This document shows, piece by piece, positions 42,313-51,686 of a stretch of DNA of 64,000 nucleotides (its first letter is position 1; each line of letters starts with the position of its first letter). This DNA is from Pseudomonadota bacterium (GTDB taxonomy: Bacteria > Pseudomonadota > Gammaproteobacteria > Pseudomonadales > Pseudohongiellaceae), in assembly GCA_027592275.1 (NCBI GenBank), contig JAQCKF010000011.1, forward strand, positions 45,180-109,179, read 5' to 3'. The notes below the pieces were generated by a model that was not told where the DNA came from, did not search any database, and saw only the letters and a list, made by a program, of their open reading frames with translations. The position numbers and the translations under genes are program-made.

Positions 42313-42987
42313 ATGATCATCACTCAGCGATTAATCAAGCTATCCATCATGTTAACGATGTGCGCATCCAGCTGCCTTTTTGCGGCAGACGAACAAGGTT
42401 GGGAGTTACAGCGGGATAAGGACGGCATACAGGTGCACACACGCCCTGTAGAGGGCTCGCCTTACGATACTGTGCGCACTACAACGCGAATGATGGACGT
42501 GCGCTTGTCCTCTTTAGTCGCCTTAATCGAAGACGCGCCAGCTTGCACGGATTGGGCTGATAGTTGTGCCGAGTCCTATCTGGTTGAACGCCTCAGTGAG
42601 TCTGAGTCTCTCGTGTATACCCACAACGACATGCCATTCCCAGTGAAGGACCGCGACGTGGTTGCGCAGGTTAAGTGGACGCAAGATGCTGCGAGTTTTG
42701 AGGTAGAGATGAATAGCGTCGCTACCGTGGGCAATATGGATGAAGTGCGCGGAAGGCTGCGTCTGATTGAGGCTGTGGCCAGCTGGAATTTCGCTCCTCA
42801 GGCAGACGGCTCCGTCCTTATAAGCAACCAGGCCCATATCGATCCGGGTTCGGCTCTACCGGGTTGGGTGACTAATATGTTATTGATCGATGCCCCCTTC
42901 GAGACCATGAAATCATTTGTTAGCGAAGTGGCAAACCCGAAATACGTCGATGCGCAGCTGAGCTTTATTCAGGAACCAACTCAGTAA
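42313..42987 (+). CDS. START-domain lipid-binding-like protein
   Basis: A 224-residue secreted protein with a signal peptide (hydrophobic [15 protein letters not shown]). The START fold is recognisable from [26 protein letters not shown] through [16 protein letters not shown], the best-conserved segment, to [35 protein letters not shown]. Such proteins bind hydrophobic ligands; bacterial roles are mostly unknown. CTAGGAGAG precedes the ATG. It lies 41 bp upstream of the nitrile hydratase genes and may be in their operon. Confidence 0.8.
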   Translation: MIITQRLIKLSIMLTMCASSCLFAADEQGWELQRDKDGIQVHTRPVEGSPYDTVRTTTRMMDVRLSSLVALIEDAPACTDWADSCAESYLVERLSESESLVYTHNDMPFPVKDRDVVAQVKWTQDAASFEVEMNSVATVGNMDEVRGRLRLIEAVASWNFAPQADGSVLISNQAHIDPGSALPGWVTNMLLIDAPFETMKSFVSEVANPKYVDAQLSFIQEPTQ

Positions 42988-43028
42988 ATTGCTTAAGAGT
43001 TTGGATAGTAGAAAACAGGAGCAGAAGC

Positions 43029-43667
43029 ATGCCACACGACCATCATCACGATCATGACCACACCGAGCCACCCTCGGATCTTGAGCTTCGGGTGAAGGCT
43101 CTCGAGAGTCTGTTGGTAGAAAAGGGTTTGGTTAACCCGGAAACGCTCAATCGCATAATCGAGACTTACGAGCACAAGGTGGGCCCCCGCAATGGCGCAC
43201 ACGTAGTCGCGAAGGCCTGGACAGATCCAGAGTTCAAACAGGCGCTGATGGATGATGCGACAGAGGCGGTAGCGAGTCTTGGTTACTGCGGGCGTCAGGG
43301 CGAACATTTAGAAGTGGTTGAGAATACAAATGACACGCACAACCTTGTCGTGTGCACTCTCTGCTCCTGCTACCCATGGACCGTGTTAGGTTTGCCGCCG
43401 GCCTGGTACAAGTCGGCACCGTATCGATCTCGGGCCGTGAGTGATCCCCGTGCCGTGCTAAAAGAATTCGGTACGCAGTTGGACGAGAAATCGACCATCA
43501 GAACCTGGGATTCCACGTCCGAAATGCGCTACCTAGTTCTGCCCCAGCGCCCGGCAGGAACTGAGAATTGGAGCGAACAAGATCTACAGCAACTGGTGAG
43601 TCGCAACTCTATGATAGGAGTAGAGCTAGCACGTTCTCCCGAACAAAAAGGTGAGTGTGACAAGTGA
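43029..43667 (+). CDS. Nitrile hydratase alpha subunit (cobalt type)
   Basis: Metal-bearing subunit of nitrile hydratase, which hydrates nitriles to amides. The claw motif VCTLCSC (Cys109, Cys112, Cys114) with Thr in the second position of the cluster indicates a cobalt enzyme; iron enzymes have VCSLCSC. It is followed by [15 protein letters not shown] and [17 protein letters not shown], as usual. The N-terminus [11 protein letters not shown] is unusually histidine-rich. AACAGGAGCAG precedes the ATG. It overlaps the beta-subunit gene by 4 bp. A thiocyanate-hydrolase-like activity is a less likely alternative. Confidence 0.92.
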   Translation: MPHDHHHDHDHTEPPSDLELRVKALESLLVEKGLVNPETLNRIIETYEHKVGPRNGAHVVAKAWTDPEFKQALMDDATEAVASLGYCGRQGEHLEVVENTNDTHNLVVCTLCSCYPWTVLGLPPAWYKSAPYRSRAVSDPRAVLKEFGTQLDEKSTIRTWDSTSEMRYLVLPQRPAGTENWSEQDLQQLVSRNSMIGVELARSPEQKGECDK

Positions 43668-44332
43668 AAGGTGGTCACGATCTAGGCGGCCAGTTGGAGA
43701 TGGGCCCGATAAATCCCGAGCCCGAATCGCAGGAGCAGGTGTTCCATGCAGATTGGGAGCGGCGTGTTTTCGCTCTCACCCTAGCTACAGGCATGCTGGG
43801 TAAGTGGAATATCGATGAGTCGCGCCATGCGCGGGAGCGTCAGGATCCTCTCACCTATATTCAAAATAGCTATTACGAGAACTGGCTCGAAGGCCTGGAG
43901 AAGCTGCTGCTCGAAAAGGGTTTGGTGTCTACCGAAGAATTAGTTTTGGCGGCGAATATCTCCTCGCAGACCACAGAAGCACTTTCGGTGCCGACTCCAA
44001 ATCTCGCCGCGAAGATACTTGCTTCCGGTGCGCGTCGCACTATGGAGACGGATAGCGAGGCACTGTTTTGCATCGGCGATAGGGTCTTAGTTAAAGCTAG
44101 CGAGACCGCAGGTCATACAAGAGCACCGAAATATACGCAAGGCGTGATCGGCACTGTGGCGGCACAGCTAGGCTGCCATAGCTTTCCTGACAGCAATGCG
44201 CAGGGCGTCCATGAAGGCAAGCAACTCTATAGAGTCATCTTCAGCGGCAGCGATCTGTGGGGCTCTCATTCTGTGGGCGCCGAAGTGCTAGTCGATCTTT
44301 GGGAGCCCTATCTAGACGTGGTTGCAAGCTGA
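43664..44332 (+). CDS. Nitrile hydratase beta subunit
   Basis: A 222-residue partner of the alpha subunit, completing the active-site cavity. It begins [15 protein letters not shown], equivalent to the family start, with [24 protein letters not shown] in the helical part. The C-terminal SH3-like barrel has [26 protein letters not shown] and [12 protein letters not shown], as expected. The GTG start overlaps the alpha stop (GTGA), and its stop overlaps the activator start (TGATG). Confidence 0.92.
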   Translation: MKGGHDLGGQLEMGPINPEPESQEQVFHADWERRVFALTLATGMLGKWNIDESRHARERQDPLTYIQNSYYENWLEGLEKLLLEKGLVSTEELVLAANISSQTTEALSVPTPNLAAKILASGARRTMETDSEALFCIGDRVLVKASETAGHTRAPKYTQGVIGTVAAQLGCHSFPDSNAQGVHEGKQLYRVIFSGSDLWGSHSVGAEVLVDLWEPYLDVVAS

Positions 44333-44682
44333 TGCAGGATTTTCCACACCAACCGCAAGACGATCAAGGGCCAGTGTTCAACGAGCCTTGGGAGGCGCAG
44401 GCCTTTGCTTTGGTGATCGCGCTGCACGAACAGGGTCTGTTCGCCTGGTCTGAATGGGCGACTGTTCTAAGCGAGCAGATTGCCTCGGCGCAGGCTGCCG
44501 GTGATCCCGATCTCGGCAATACCTATTACCAACATTGGTTGGCGGCGCTAGAGACGATCTCGAAGCAGAAAAAGCTCTCCAATGAGGATGAGCTGATGAA
44601 ACGAAAATCACAGTGGACTGCCGCCTATCTAAACACCCCCCACGGAAAACCGATAGAGCTCTCCTCTGGAGAAACTTCCTGA
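44332..44682 (+). CDS. Nitrile hydratase accessory/activator protein
   Basis: A 116-residue protein of the nitrile hydratase activator family (P14K-like). VFNEPWEAQAFALVIALHEQGLFAWSEWATVLSEQI and YYQHWLAALETI mirror the helical part of the beta subunit, from which such chaperones derive. They deliver cobalt and help oxidise the active-site cysteines. A longer frame begins at 44257, but ATG 44332 (overlapping the beta stop) is the natural start. Last gene of the alpha-beta-activator operon. Confidence 0.88.
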   Translation: MQDFPHQPQDDQGPVFNEPWEAQAFALVIALHEQGLFAWSEWATVLSEQIASAQAAGDPDLGNTYYQHWLAALETISKQKKLSNEDELMKRKSQWTAAYLNTPHGKPIELSSGETS

Positions 44683-44767
44683 TAGTCACTTTCAAAACGC
44701 AAGTTGAGTCTTTGAAAAAAGCCTCGTGCTGAGTGTTACAATGCCAGCCCCTTAAGCGAATACAGTT

Positions 44768-45724
44768 ATGCCTCTATTGCAGTCCCTCAAGAATTTATTC
44801 AAATCTTTCAAGTCAGCCGATGCGGGTCTAGAGACCGCCGGCAAGCATTGGGGCGAACGTGCGCGCGAGCAAGTTGCGCTCAACAAACCCAACTCCTGGG
44901 CGGAATGTCCGGTCGTCAATTCCGAATACATCTGCCCTCTTATCTCTGGCCAGGCCCACGTTGGCTGGTTGGAATACGTGGCACGTAAATACTATACGAG
45001 CCCCGTGTCAACCGCGTTGAGCCTTGGTTGTGGTGGTGGCGGACTGGAGCGTCATGGCCTGCAGTTGCAGATTGCCGAAAAATTCGATGCCTTCGACGTG
45101 TCTGAAGATGCGCTCCAACTCGCGAAACAAGAGGCGCAAAACAGTGGTCAGCTCGAGTCTATTAATTACACGGTAGCAAACCTTAACAAAGTAGAGTTTG
45201 CCGAGAATTCCTATGACGCGGTGTTCGCCTCACAGTCTGTGCATCACATCGAAGCCCTCGAACACTATATGCAACAAGTTGGACTATGCCTAAAACCAGG
45301 TGGCTATTTCATCATCAACGAATTCGTAGGTCCGAACCAGTTCCAGTGGACCGACGTTCAGCTACAGCATTGCCAGCGTCTACTCGAAGAAATTCCAGAG
45401 TCCTATCGACAGATGATTCGTGAGCCGGGTATTAAACACAGCGTAGAGCGACCCACGATAGAATTCATGAACGGCTACGATCCTACCGAGGCGATCCGTT
45501 CCGCCGACATTGTCACCGAGCTGGAGAAGAAGTTCGAGATTGTCGAGCGCAGAGACTTCGGAGGCACTCTGTTGCATCTAGTGTTGGACAATATCGCTGG
45601 AAATCTTTCCGACTCAGATGAAGGAAAAATAATCCTTCGTAACTTGTTTGCCCAAGAGCAACGGCTGCTAGCGAGCGGAGAGATAAGTAGTGATTTCACT
45701 TTGTTAGTAGCGCGTAGAAAATAG
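44768..45724 (+). CDS. Class I SAM-dependent methyltransferase
   Basis: A 318-residue cytoplasmic methyltransferase. TALSLGCGGGGLERHGL is motif I (SAM binding), FDAFDVSEDAL the acidic loop, and YDAVFASQSVHHIEALEHYMQQVGLCLKPGGYFIINEFVGPNQFQW motifs II-III and after. The substrate is unknown. Near the N-terminus, KHWGERA and YICPLISG are typical of members acting on small molecules or glycans. It lies 85 bp after the nitrile hydratase operon and 22 bp before the glycosylase gene. Confidence 0.8.
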   Translation: MPLLQSLKNLFKSFKSADAGLETAGKHWGERAREQVALNKPNSWAECPVVNSEYICPLISGQAHVGWLEYVARKYYTSPVSTALSLGCGGGGLERHGLQLQIAEKFDAFDVSEDALQLAKQEAQNSGQLESINYTVANLNKVEFAENSYDAVFASQSVHHIEALEHYMQQVGLCLKPGGYFIINEFVGPNQFQWTDVQLQHCQRLLEEIPESYRQMIREPGIKHSVERPTIEFMNGYDPTEAIRSADIVTELEKKFEIVERRDFGGTLLHLVLDNIAGNLSDSDEGKIILRNLFAQEQRLLASGEISSDFTLLVARRK

Positions 45725-45746
45725 CTAGGTAGGTTAAGAAAAACCC

Positions 45747-46436
45747 ATGGCAAAATTTGAGAAAATTAGGGAGCGTGCTGAGCAGCGCAAAGGTGGCGGT
45801 GCGGCGTTGAAGAAGTTGCTGCCTAAGGTCGCGAGTAAGAAAAAACTAATCGCGTTGGGTGACGATCGCTATCTCGCGATGATGACGAAATGCATCAATC
45901 AGGCAGGCTTTAGCTGGAAAGTAATCGAGAACAAGTGGCCAGAATTTGAGGAAGCCTTCTTTGGCTTCGATCTGAAAAAGCTCGGTTATCTATCGGCCGA
46001 GCAATGGGAAGCTTATGTCAGCGACAGAAGGGTGGTGCGAAACTGGCAGAAAATTAGGGCCCTTCAGGAGAACGTATTTTTCGTAGCCGAAGAGTCGCGC
46101 AAGAATGGTGGATTTGGCAAGTTCATCTCTGATTGGCCAGCTTCGGATCAGATTGGCCTGATGGCCTACCTGAAGAAACATGGCTCGCGACTCGGCGGAC
46201 AGAGTGCGTTGTGGTTTCTGCGTCGAACCGGCAAGGACTGTTTCATACTATCCAAAGACGTAGTGGTTACTCTGCGCGGCAGCGGATTGGAAATAGCGGA
46301 GCAACCAACGAGTCAGCGTGACTTGAAGAAGGTGCAGGCGCAGTTCAACGAGTGGCATGAAGAAACGGGCCTGCCTTTTAGCCATCTAAGTCGCATCGCC
46401 GCCTGCTCGGTCGGCGAGAATTATCTGCAAGACTAG
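45747..46436 (+). CDS. DNA-3-methyladenine glycosylase I-like protein
   Basis: A 229-residue member of the Tag family, which excises 3-methyladenine. It shows the family's middle region (AGFSWKVIENKWPEFEEAFFGFD), AYVSDRRVVRNWQKIRALQENV and a helix-hairpin-helix-like GGQSALWFLRRTGKDCFILSKDVV. The N-terminal Cys/His zinc-snap residues of classical Tag are not obvious, so this belongs to a divergent branch. It is probably co-transcribed with the methyltransferase. Confidence 0.75.
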   Translation: MAKFEKIRERAEQRKGGGAALKKLLPKVASKKKLIALGDDRYLAMMTKCINQAGFSWKVIENKWPEFEEAFFGFDLKKLGYLSAEQWEAYVSDRRVVRNWQKIRALQENVFFVAEESRKNGGFGKFISDWPASDQIGLMAYLKKHGSRLGGQSALWFLRRTGKDCFILSKDVVVTLRGSGLEIAEQPTSQRDLKKVQAQFNEWHEETGLPFSHLSRIAACSVGENYLQD

Positions 46437-46441
46437 GAAAC

Positions 46442-47662
46442 CTAGACTTCTTTGGTTACGATCTTAGGATCGTTTTCCATTGTCAGGTGTACAGGGCAGC
46501 GATCGGCGATCTCCATCAGGCGTTTTCGCTGCGCATCAGTTAGGTCTCCTTTCAGCGTAATATTTCTCTCGATCACATCCACGAATTTACTCTTGCCTTC
46601 GCAGTCCTCACAGTCTTCTGCATGACTGCGCTGATGATTTAGCTGCACCTCAATATCGTCCAGTGCTAGGTTCTTGCGGTTCGCGTACATACGCAGTGTC
46701 ATCGAGGTACAGGCGCCGAGAGCGGCTAACAAGTGTTCGTAGGGATCGGGCCCCAGATCATGGCCGCCTGCGGAGACTGGCTCGTCGGCGATCCAAACAT
46801 GATTGTCGGTCTGTACGTCGCGGGCGAAGTGTTTGTTACGCTCATCGACTTTTACATGACCCTTGCTGAGCTTCGACTCCCTGGGCTTTATCACGTTGGC
46901 CTGGGGCAGGAAGCGACTCGCCCAGGCACTGATGCAGGCGGCGACATATTCGGAATCTTCGCGGCGGCTCAACAGATGGTCTGCCTTGTCCAGACTAATA
47001 AAGCTCTTCGGATGTCGGGCCTGGAGATAGATCTTCTCTGCTTCTGCAATGTTTACTGTCGCATCGACTGGGGAGTGCAGTATCAGCAGGGCGCGCCGAA
47101 GTTTGGCGATGTGATCATTATTTTGGCTGCGTATATCATCGACGAATTGTTTCTTAATCTTGAATTTTCGGCCTGCGAGATCGACCTCAGCTTCGCCATC
47201 TTTGGATATTTTTTCCAGATCGCTGCCTAGCTGCTTGCTGACGTGCTGGGCATCGAAGGGCGCGCCGATGGTTGCGATGGCTGTTACCTCATCAATACTC
47301 TGGGCCGCCTTTAGCACGGCGGCGCCACCTAGGCTGTGGCCTATCAATAGCTGTGGCGCTTGAAATTCGCTGCGCAGAAAATCCGCCGCTGCAACTAGGT
47401 CTTCCACATTAGAGGAGAAGTTGGTGTTGGAGAAGTCACCGTCGCTGTTACCCAAGCCGGTAAAGTCGAAGCGCAGTACCGCATAACCCAGCGCTACGAG
47501 CGCACGGGATATGCGCGAGGCGGCTGCGATATCTTTGCTGCAGGTGAAGCAATGGGCGAACAACGCATAGGCGCGCACTGCATCCGAATCGGACGATTCC
47601 AACAGTCCAGCCAGCTTGATGCCATTGCTTTCGAATTCAACTTTGTTGCGTTTCACCGCCAT
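46442..47662 (-). CDS. Alpha/beta hydrolase-OsmC fusion protein
   Basis: A 406-residue fusion. The first 250 residues are a serine hydrolase ([10 protein letters not shown] oxyanion region, [10 protein letters not shown] nucleophile, [10 protein letters not shown] acid, KADHLLS histidine). The last 140 are OsmC-like, with both redox cysteines ([13 protein letters not shown] and RCPVHLTME). OsmC proteins reduce organic hydroperoxides; a fusion to a hydrolase suggests release of a peroxidised fatty acid followed by its reduction. This fusion type is known in several proteobacteria. A CxxC (DCEDCEG) in the OsmC part may bind metal. Convergent with the glycosylase gene. Confidence 0.9.
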   Translation of the reverse strand: MAVKRNKVEFESNGIKLAGLLESSDSDAVRAYALFAHCFTCSKDIAAASRISRALVALGYAVLRFDFTGLGNSDGDFSNTNFSSNVEDLVAAADFLRSEFQAPQLLIGHSLGGAAVLKAAQSIDEVTAIATIGAPFDAQHVSKQLGSDLEKISKDGEAEVDLAGRKFKIKKQFVDDIRSQNNDHIAKLRRALLILHSPVDATVNIAEAEKIYLQARHPKSFISLDKADHLLSRREDSEYVAACISAWASRFLPQANVIKPRESKLSKGHVKVDERNKHFARDVQTDNHVWIADEPVSAGGHDLGPDPYEHLLAALGACTSMTLRMYANRKNLALDDIEVQLNHQRSHAEDCEDCEGKSKFVDVIERNITLKGDLTDAQRKRLMEIADRCPVHLTMENDPKIVTKEV

Positions 47663-47948
47663 GAGTAGCGCTCCTGATTTTTGTACTAGCTAGTATTTGG
47701 ACGTTAGCAGCTAATCTATCAAATTGCTGCGTGGGGTATCTGGATGGACTAGACCTGATTGCTGCAATTTTTGTTCAAAAACAGGCGGCTGATGCTCAGA
47801 TGTTGCGAAAATGGCCACTGCCGTGTACTCGAGCATGATGATGGAGGCCTGATGGGGCAGTTCCTGGCCGTCTAGCCGACAATGTGTTGGACAAGACGAG
47901 CAAATAAAGTGACTATTTGCTCACAATAGAAAAAGCAGGCACATTGTA

Positions 47949-49712
47949 ATGATACTAAGCACAATCAAGCCTTACTCCATTTTGCTACCACTCGCCCTAC
48001 TGTTACCTACTTCGTTCGCTACGGCGCAAGTCGAAGACTTCACCGCTGTTACTGACGAGATGCTAACCAGTCCGCCTGCTGGTGAGTGGCTGAGCTGGCG
48101 CGGCACGCCCGCAGCATGGGGTTATAGCCCTCTTGATCAGATCAATACCGAGAACGTCAATCAACTCCAGCTCAAATGGTCCTTCGCCCTAGACGACACG
48201 GGCGCGGTCCAAGCTGCCCCATTAATTCACGATGGCATCATGTTCATCCCATCGGCTAGAGGCGTAATTCAGGCGCTAGATGCGGTAAACGGCGATCTGC
48301 TGTGGGAATACCGCCCCGCGCCACCCACCGAAGAATTCATCAATTCCGGAGAGGGTACTCGAGCCGCCGTACTACCGCCGGGCGCCTTCGCAGGCGTCGG
48401 CAGAGGCGTACAGAAGAATATCGCGCTCTACGGCGACATGATCTATGCGGCTACGGAGACAGCGAGCATCCGCGCAATCGATGCGCGTAGCGGCCTGCTA
48501 GTGTGGGAGACACAGGTTGCCGATCCTACGCTAGGCTATTTCTATACCGCGGGCCCGATCGTCGCCAATGGTACTTTGGTGACCGGCATTACCGGCTGTG
48601 AGCGCTATAAGGAAGACGTCTGTTTCATCACCGGTCATGATCCAGCCACGGGTGAGGAGACGTGGCGCACGTCTACTGTCGCCCGGCCCGAAGATCCGGG
48701 CGGCGATACTTGGGGCGATCTACCTCTTAGATTTCGAGCGGGCAGCGATGCCTGGGTCGCAGGTTCCTATGACCCTGAAGCAAATCTGATCTATTGGGGT
48801 ACGTCCCAGGCCAAACCCTGGGCAAGAGCAGTACGCGGCAGCGACGGCGATGCGCTCTACACCAACTCCACACTGGCATTGAATCCAGATAATGGTCAGA
48901 TGGCCTGGTACTTTCAACACCTACCTGGTGAGACGCATGACATGGATGAGGTGTTCGAGAACATTCTTATCGATGTAGATGGCAGAAAGTCTCTGTTCAA
49001 GATGGGCAAGCTCGGCATCCTGTGGCAACTGGACCGGGAGACGGGCGAATTCATCAAGGGTACCGACATCGGTTACCAGACCATCGTCAATCTGGACCCT
49101 ATCACTGGGAAAATCAGCTATCGCGACGGTATGATTCCGCGCATCGGCGAGGAGCTAAATATGTGCCCGAGCACTTCAGGCTTCAAAAGCTGGCGCGCGA
49201 TGGCATATTCACCTGACACCAGCGCCATGTATATTCCGATCACGCTGAATTGCGAGCTCGCTACTTTTGGCCCCACAGAACGACAGCTAGGGGGAGGCGG
49301 CACAGGTCCAGTGCGGCGTATCAATTACCATCACCCTGAATCAGATGGCAACTTGGGTGAGGTGCTTGCGCTGAATATACCCAGCGGCGAAGTTAAGTGG
49401 CGTTACAGGACGCGAGCTCCGTTTAATACGGCAGCGCTGACTACCGCAGGTGGACTCGTTTTTATTGGTGACTGGAACCGCACTATGTCGGCATTGGATG
49501 CTGAGAATGGAGAGCTGTTGTGGCAGGTTCGCCTCGCCACATCGAATCAGGGATTTCCTATCAGTTACAGTGTCGATGGCAAACAGTATATCGCTATGCC
49601 GGTCGGCACCGGCGGTGCAAGTTGGTCGGGCAGCCTGCCCAGAGAGCTCACACCGGAACTTAGTCGTCCACGAAATGGCAGCTCGATAAATGTTTTTGCG
49701 CTACCGGATTGA
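47949..49712 (+). CDS. Periplasmic PQQ-dependent dehydrogenase
   Basis: A 587-residue quinoprotein with a signal peptide (LLPLALLLPTSFATAQ). Propeller W-motifs include LDAVNGDLLWEY, IDARSGLLVWETQ, HDPATGEETWRT and LDAENGELLWQV. PGGDTWGDLPL and QHLPGETHDMDEV correspond to conserved PQQ-site segments, the latter with the catalytic-region Asp. The vicinal Cys-Cys of methanol/ethanol dehydrogenases was not seen. An alcohol or similar substrate is likely. The stop overlaps the start of a cytochrome c (TGATG), its probable electron acceptor. Confidence 0.88.
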   Translation: MILSTIKPYSILLPLALLLPTSFATAQVEDFTAVTDEMLTSPPAGEWLSWRGTPAAWGYSPLDQINTENVNQLQLKWSFALDDTGAVQAAPLIHDGIMFIPSARGVIQALDAVNGDLLWEYRPAPPTEEFINSGEGTRAAVLPPGAFAGVGRGVQKNIALYGDMIYAATETASIRAIDARSGLLVWETQVADPTLGYFYTAGPIVANGTLVTGITGCERYKEDVCFITGHDPATGEETWRTSTVARPEDPGGDTWGDLPLRFRAGSDAWVAGSYDPEANLIYWGTSQAKPWARAVRGSDGDALYTNSTLALNPDNGQMAWYFQHLPGETHDMDEVFENILIDVDGRKSLFKMGKLGILWQLDRETGEFIKGTDIGYQTIVNLDPITGKISYRDGMIPRIGEELNMCPSTSGFKSWRAMAYSPDTSAMYIPITLNCELATFGPTERQLGGGGTGPVRRINYHHPESDGNLGEVLALNIPSGEVKWRYRTRAPFNTAALTTAGGLVFIGDWNRTMSALDAENGELLWQVRLATSNQGFPISYSVDGKQYIAMPVGTGGASWSGSLPRELTPELSRPRNGSSINVFALPD

Positions 49713-50143
49713 TGATTATTAAAACTTCAGTGATCAAAATATTAACTTCAATTGTAGTTGCACTTAGCCTGTCTGCTATGAGCTATGCACAAGATTCTGA
49801 TTTGATCTGGGATGGTGTTTACTCCATTGATCAGGCAAGTAGAGGAGAAACCGTCTACAGTGAAACTTGTGTCTCATGTCACGGCCAGGACCTAGGGGGC
49901 AACAGTAATTCACCAGGCTTAGTGGGCATGGGTTTCATGTTTCTTTGGGAAGGAAGGACGTTGGGTGAGTTTTTTGAGAAGATTCGCAGCGACATGCCAA
50001 CTGATCGTCCCGGGCAACTTACACAGCAAAACTATTTGGATGTCCTCGCTTACATACTCCTCAAGAATGCTTTTCCTTCGAGAACGGAAGAGTTATCTGC
50101 CAATCTGAATATCCTTAATGGGATAACAATCTCATCAAAATAA
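49712..50143 (+). CDS. Single-heme cytochrome c
   Basis: A 143-residue periplasmic cytochrome with a signal peptide (cleavage near MSYAQDS). CVSCH binds the heme and a downstream Met (MGFMF or DMPTDRPG) would be the sixth ligand. The length fits the class I cytochrome domain. ATG 49712 overlaps the dehydrogenase stop; a TTG one codon earlier is unlikely. It should take electrons from the PQQ enzyme and pass them to the terminal oxidase. Confidence 0.9.
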   Translation: MIIKTSVIKILTSIVVALSLSAMSYAQDSDLIWDGVYSIDQASRGETVYSETCVSCHGQDLGGNSNSPGLVGMGFMFLWEGRTLGEFFEKIRSDMPTDRPGQLTQQNYLDVLAYILLKNAFPSRTEELSANLNILNGITISSK

Positions 50144-50192
50144 GCTTCTCGCTTATTATTCGAAATGTGAAAGCCATGTGCTGGGAATTTAT

Positions 50193-51089
50193 ATGCTAAA
50201 TACTACAGATATCCTTTCACCCTGGTCTCTACCACAGCCGGTCATTCTTCTCGGTTTTTCCTTGCTTGTTGCGAGCGCAGCTATAACCGGATGGATTGAT
50301 CTGTCGGTACTCGTGCCTGTGCTGTTATTCGTGCCCATTCCATTGCTTTGGCTCGCCGAGTATTTGATGCCTAAACGCAAGGATTGGCTATTAGATTGGA
50401 AAGATTTCACCGAAGATCTGTTCTGGGTAGCGTGCTCCTTTCTCATCTGGGGACCCATCTATGATGATGCCTATGACACGCCTATTTCTAATCTATTCAC
50501 CTTACTGCGAGATAACTCTGGATTTGGATTTCGACTAGAGGCCGATACTACAGGCGGGCTATTGGTCGCGGCGTTCATTGCTATTTTCGCTGCTGAATTC
50601 ATTGGTTATTGGGCGCATAGAGTCCAACACCGCTTCATGTTTCTCTGGCGAATCCATGCAACGCATCACCATATTACGAAGATGAGTGTGGCCAGGGCGG
50701 AGCGTACTCACCCGCTGGAATTCCTCGGCTTGAATTTAGGTTCTGCAGTTGCCTTGGCATTTTTGGGTGCTAGCGCTGAAGTGGTAGCAGTGGTCGTCGT
50801 GTTTCGCCTCAACACGGCACACCTATGCCATAGCAATTTGCCTTTGGTCTCGGGCGCATGGGGTTGGCTGTTCAACACACCTGAATGGCATCAGCTGCAC
50901 CATTCCTGTATCTACAAAGAGAGCAATACTAATTTCGGCTGTGCAGTTATTATATGGGACCGTCTATTCGGAACATTCTCTGGGAAAAATTATATTGAGC
51001 AGGTAGGCAATGGCAGCGGTGAAAAACTCTCGATAGTTACTCAACTCCTTATTCCTTTCAAGTCTGACAAAGCGTTACGAGAGCTCTGA
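50193..51089 (+). CDS. Sterol desaturase/fatty-acid hydroxylase family membrane enzyme
   Basis: A diiron membrane oxygenase of about 298 residues. The histidine boxes HRVQH, HATHHH and HQLHHS line up with those of the fatty acid hydroxylase superfamily, after four hydrophobic segments. The substrate could be a lipid, sterol-like or carotenoid compound. A GTG at 50178 is in frame, but ATG 50193 has GGGAATT upstream. It follows the cytochrome by 50 bp and precedes the lipoprotein by 3 bp, so it probably belongs to the same operon. Confidence 0.88.
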   Translation: MLNTTDILSPWSLPQPVILLGFSLLVASAAITGWIDLSVLVPVLLFVPIPLLWLAEYLMPKRKDWLLDWKDFTEDLFWVACSFLIWGPIYDDAYDTPISNLFTLLRDNSGFGFRLEADTTGGLLVAAFIAIFAAEFIGYWAHRVQHRFMFLWRIHATHHHITKMSVARAERTHPLEFLGLNLGSAVALAFLGASAEVVAVVVVFRLNTAHLCHSNLPLVSGAWGWLFNTPEWHQLHHSCIYKESNTNFGCAVIIWDRLFGTFSGKNYIEQVGNGSGEKLSIVTQLLIPFKSDKALREL

Positions 51090-51092
51090 ATT

Positions 51093-51665
51093 ATGAGAAA
51101 TTTAGTAAAAATGGCTGTTCTAGTTGCGGGGTTTCAAGGCTGTGGCTTTACGGATAAATTGATTTCTCCTGCTGACACCGAAACCCTGTTGCCTCTTGCG
51201 GAATCCCTTATCGATGACTTTTATTCATTCGACAGCGTACGTCTCAAACAGGCGCTCGCGAATGCAGAAGACTCACAAGCGTCACTCCTGTATTACCAAG
51301 GTTGGGCCGAAGGTGGAAATTACGAGATCGTCGAGCGCAAGAACTGTGCAGTCAAATCATTGAACATCGTAAGTTGTCCAATCACGGTAAAGGATGATCC
51401 GATGCTAGCGCTCGCTGTCGACTTCTTCGTTACGGATACTTTTGAGATTACCTTCGAGGATGAGAGAGTATCTGCGGTGGAAACGAGTTCTAACGACTTA
51501 CCCATCTACTACCAAGCACGGGATTGGGTGCGAGCAAACATGCCGGAATTAGTAGCGCAGCCCTGCGAAGGCTTCTTCGCAGGAGGACCTACGCCAGGCG
51601 ACTGTGCGAAGGCCATGGCCGAGGGTTATCGACACTTTGCTGCGAGCGATGCGTATCCGCGCTGA
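51093..51665 (+). CDS. Hypothetical small lipoprotein or secreted protein
   Basis: A 190-residue protein, not recognised. The first 17 residues (MRNLVKMAVLVAGFQGC) look like a short lipoprotein signal with a poor lipobox (GFQGC). Three Cys pairs and an acidic profile follow. It starts 3 bp after the hydroxylase-like gene and is presumably co-translated. It may be an accessory factor for the PQQ/cytochrome/hydroxylase set. Confidence 0.65.
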   Translation: MRNLVKMAVLVAGFQGCGFTDKLISPADTETLLPLAESLIDDFYSFDSVRLKQALANAEDSQASLLYYQGWAEGGNYEIVERKNCAVKSLNIVSCPITVKDDPMLALAVDFFVTDTFEITFEDERVSAVETSSNDLPIYYQARDWVRANMPELVAQPCEGFFAGGPTPGDCAKAMAEGYRHFAASDAYPR

Positions 51666-51686
51666 GTGTCCTAACTGCCCGGTAGC

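Noticed and set aside
46733..47230. 165-codon plus-strand ORF across the hydrolase-OsmC fusion gene
   Set aside because: Antisense to a clear two-domain gene; shadow ORF.
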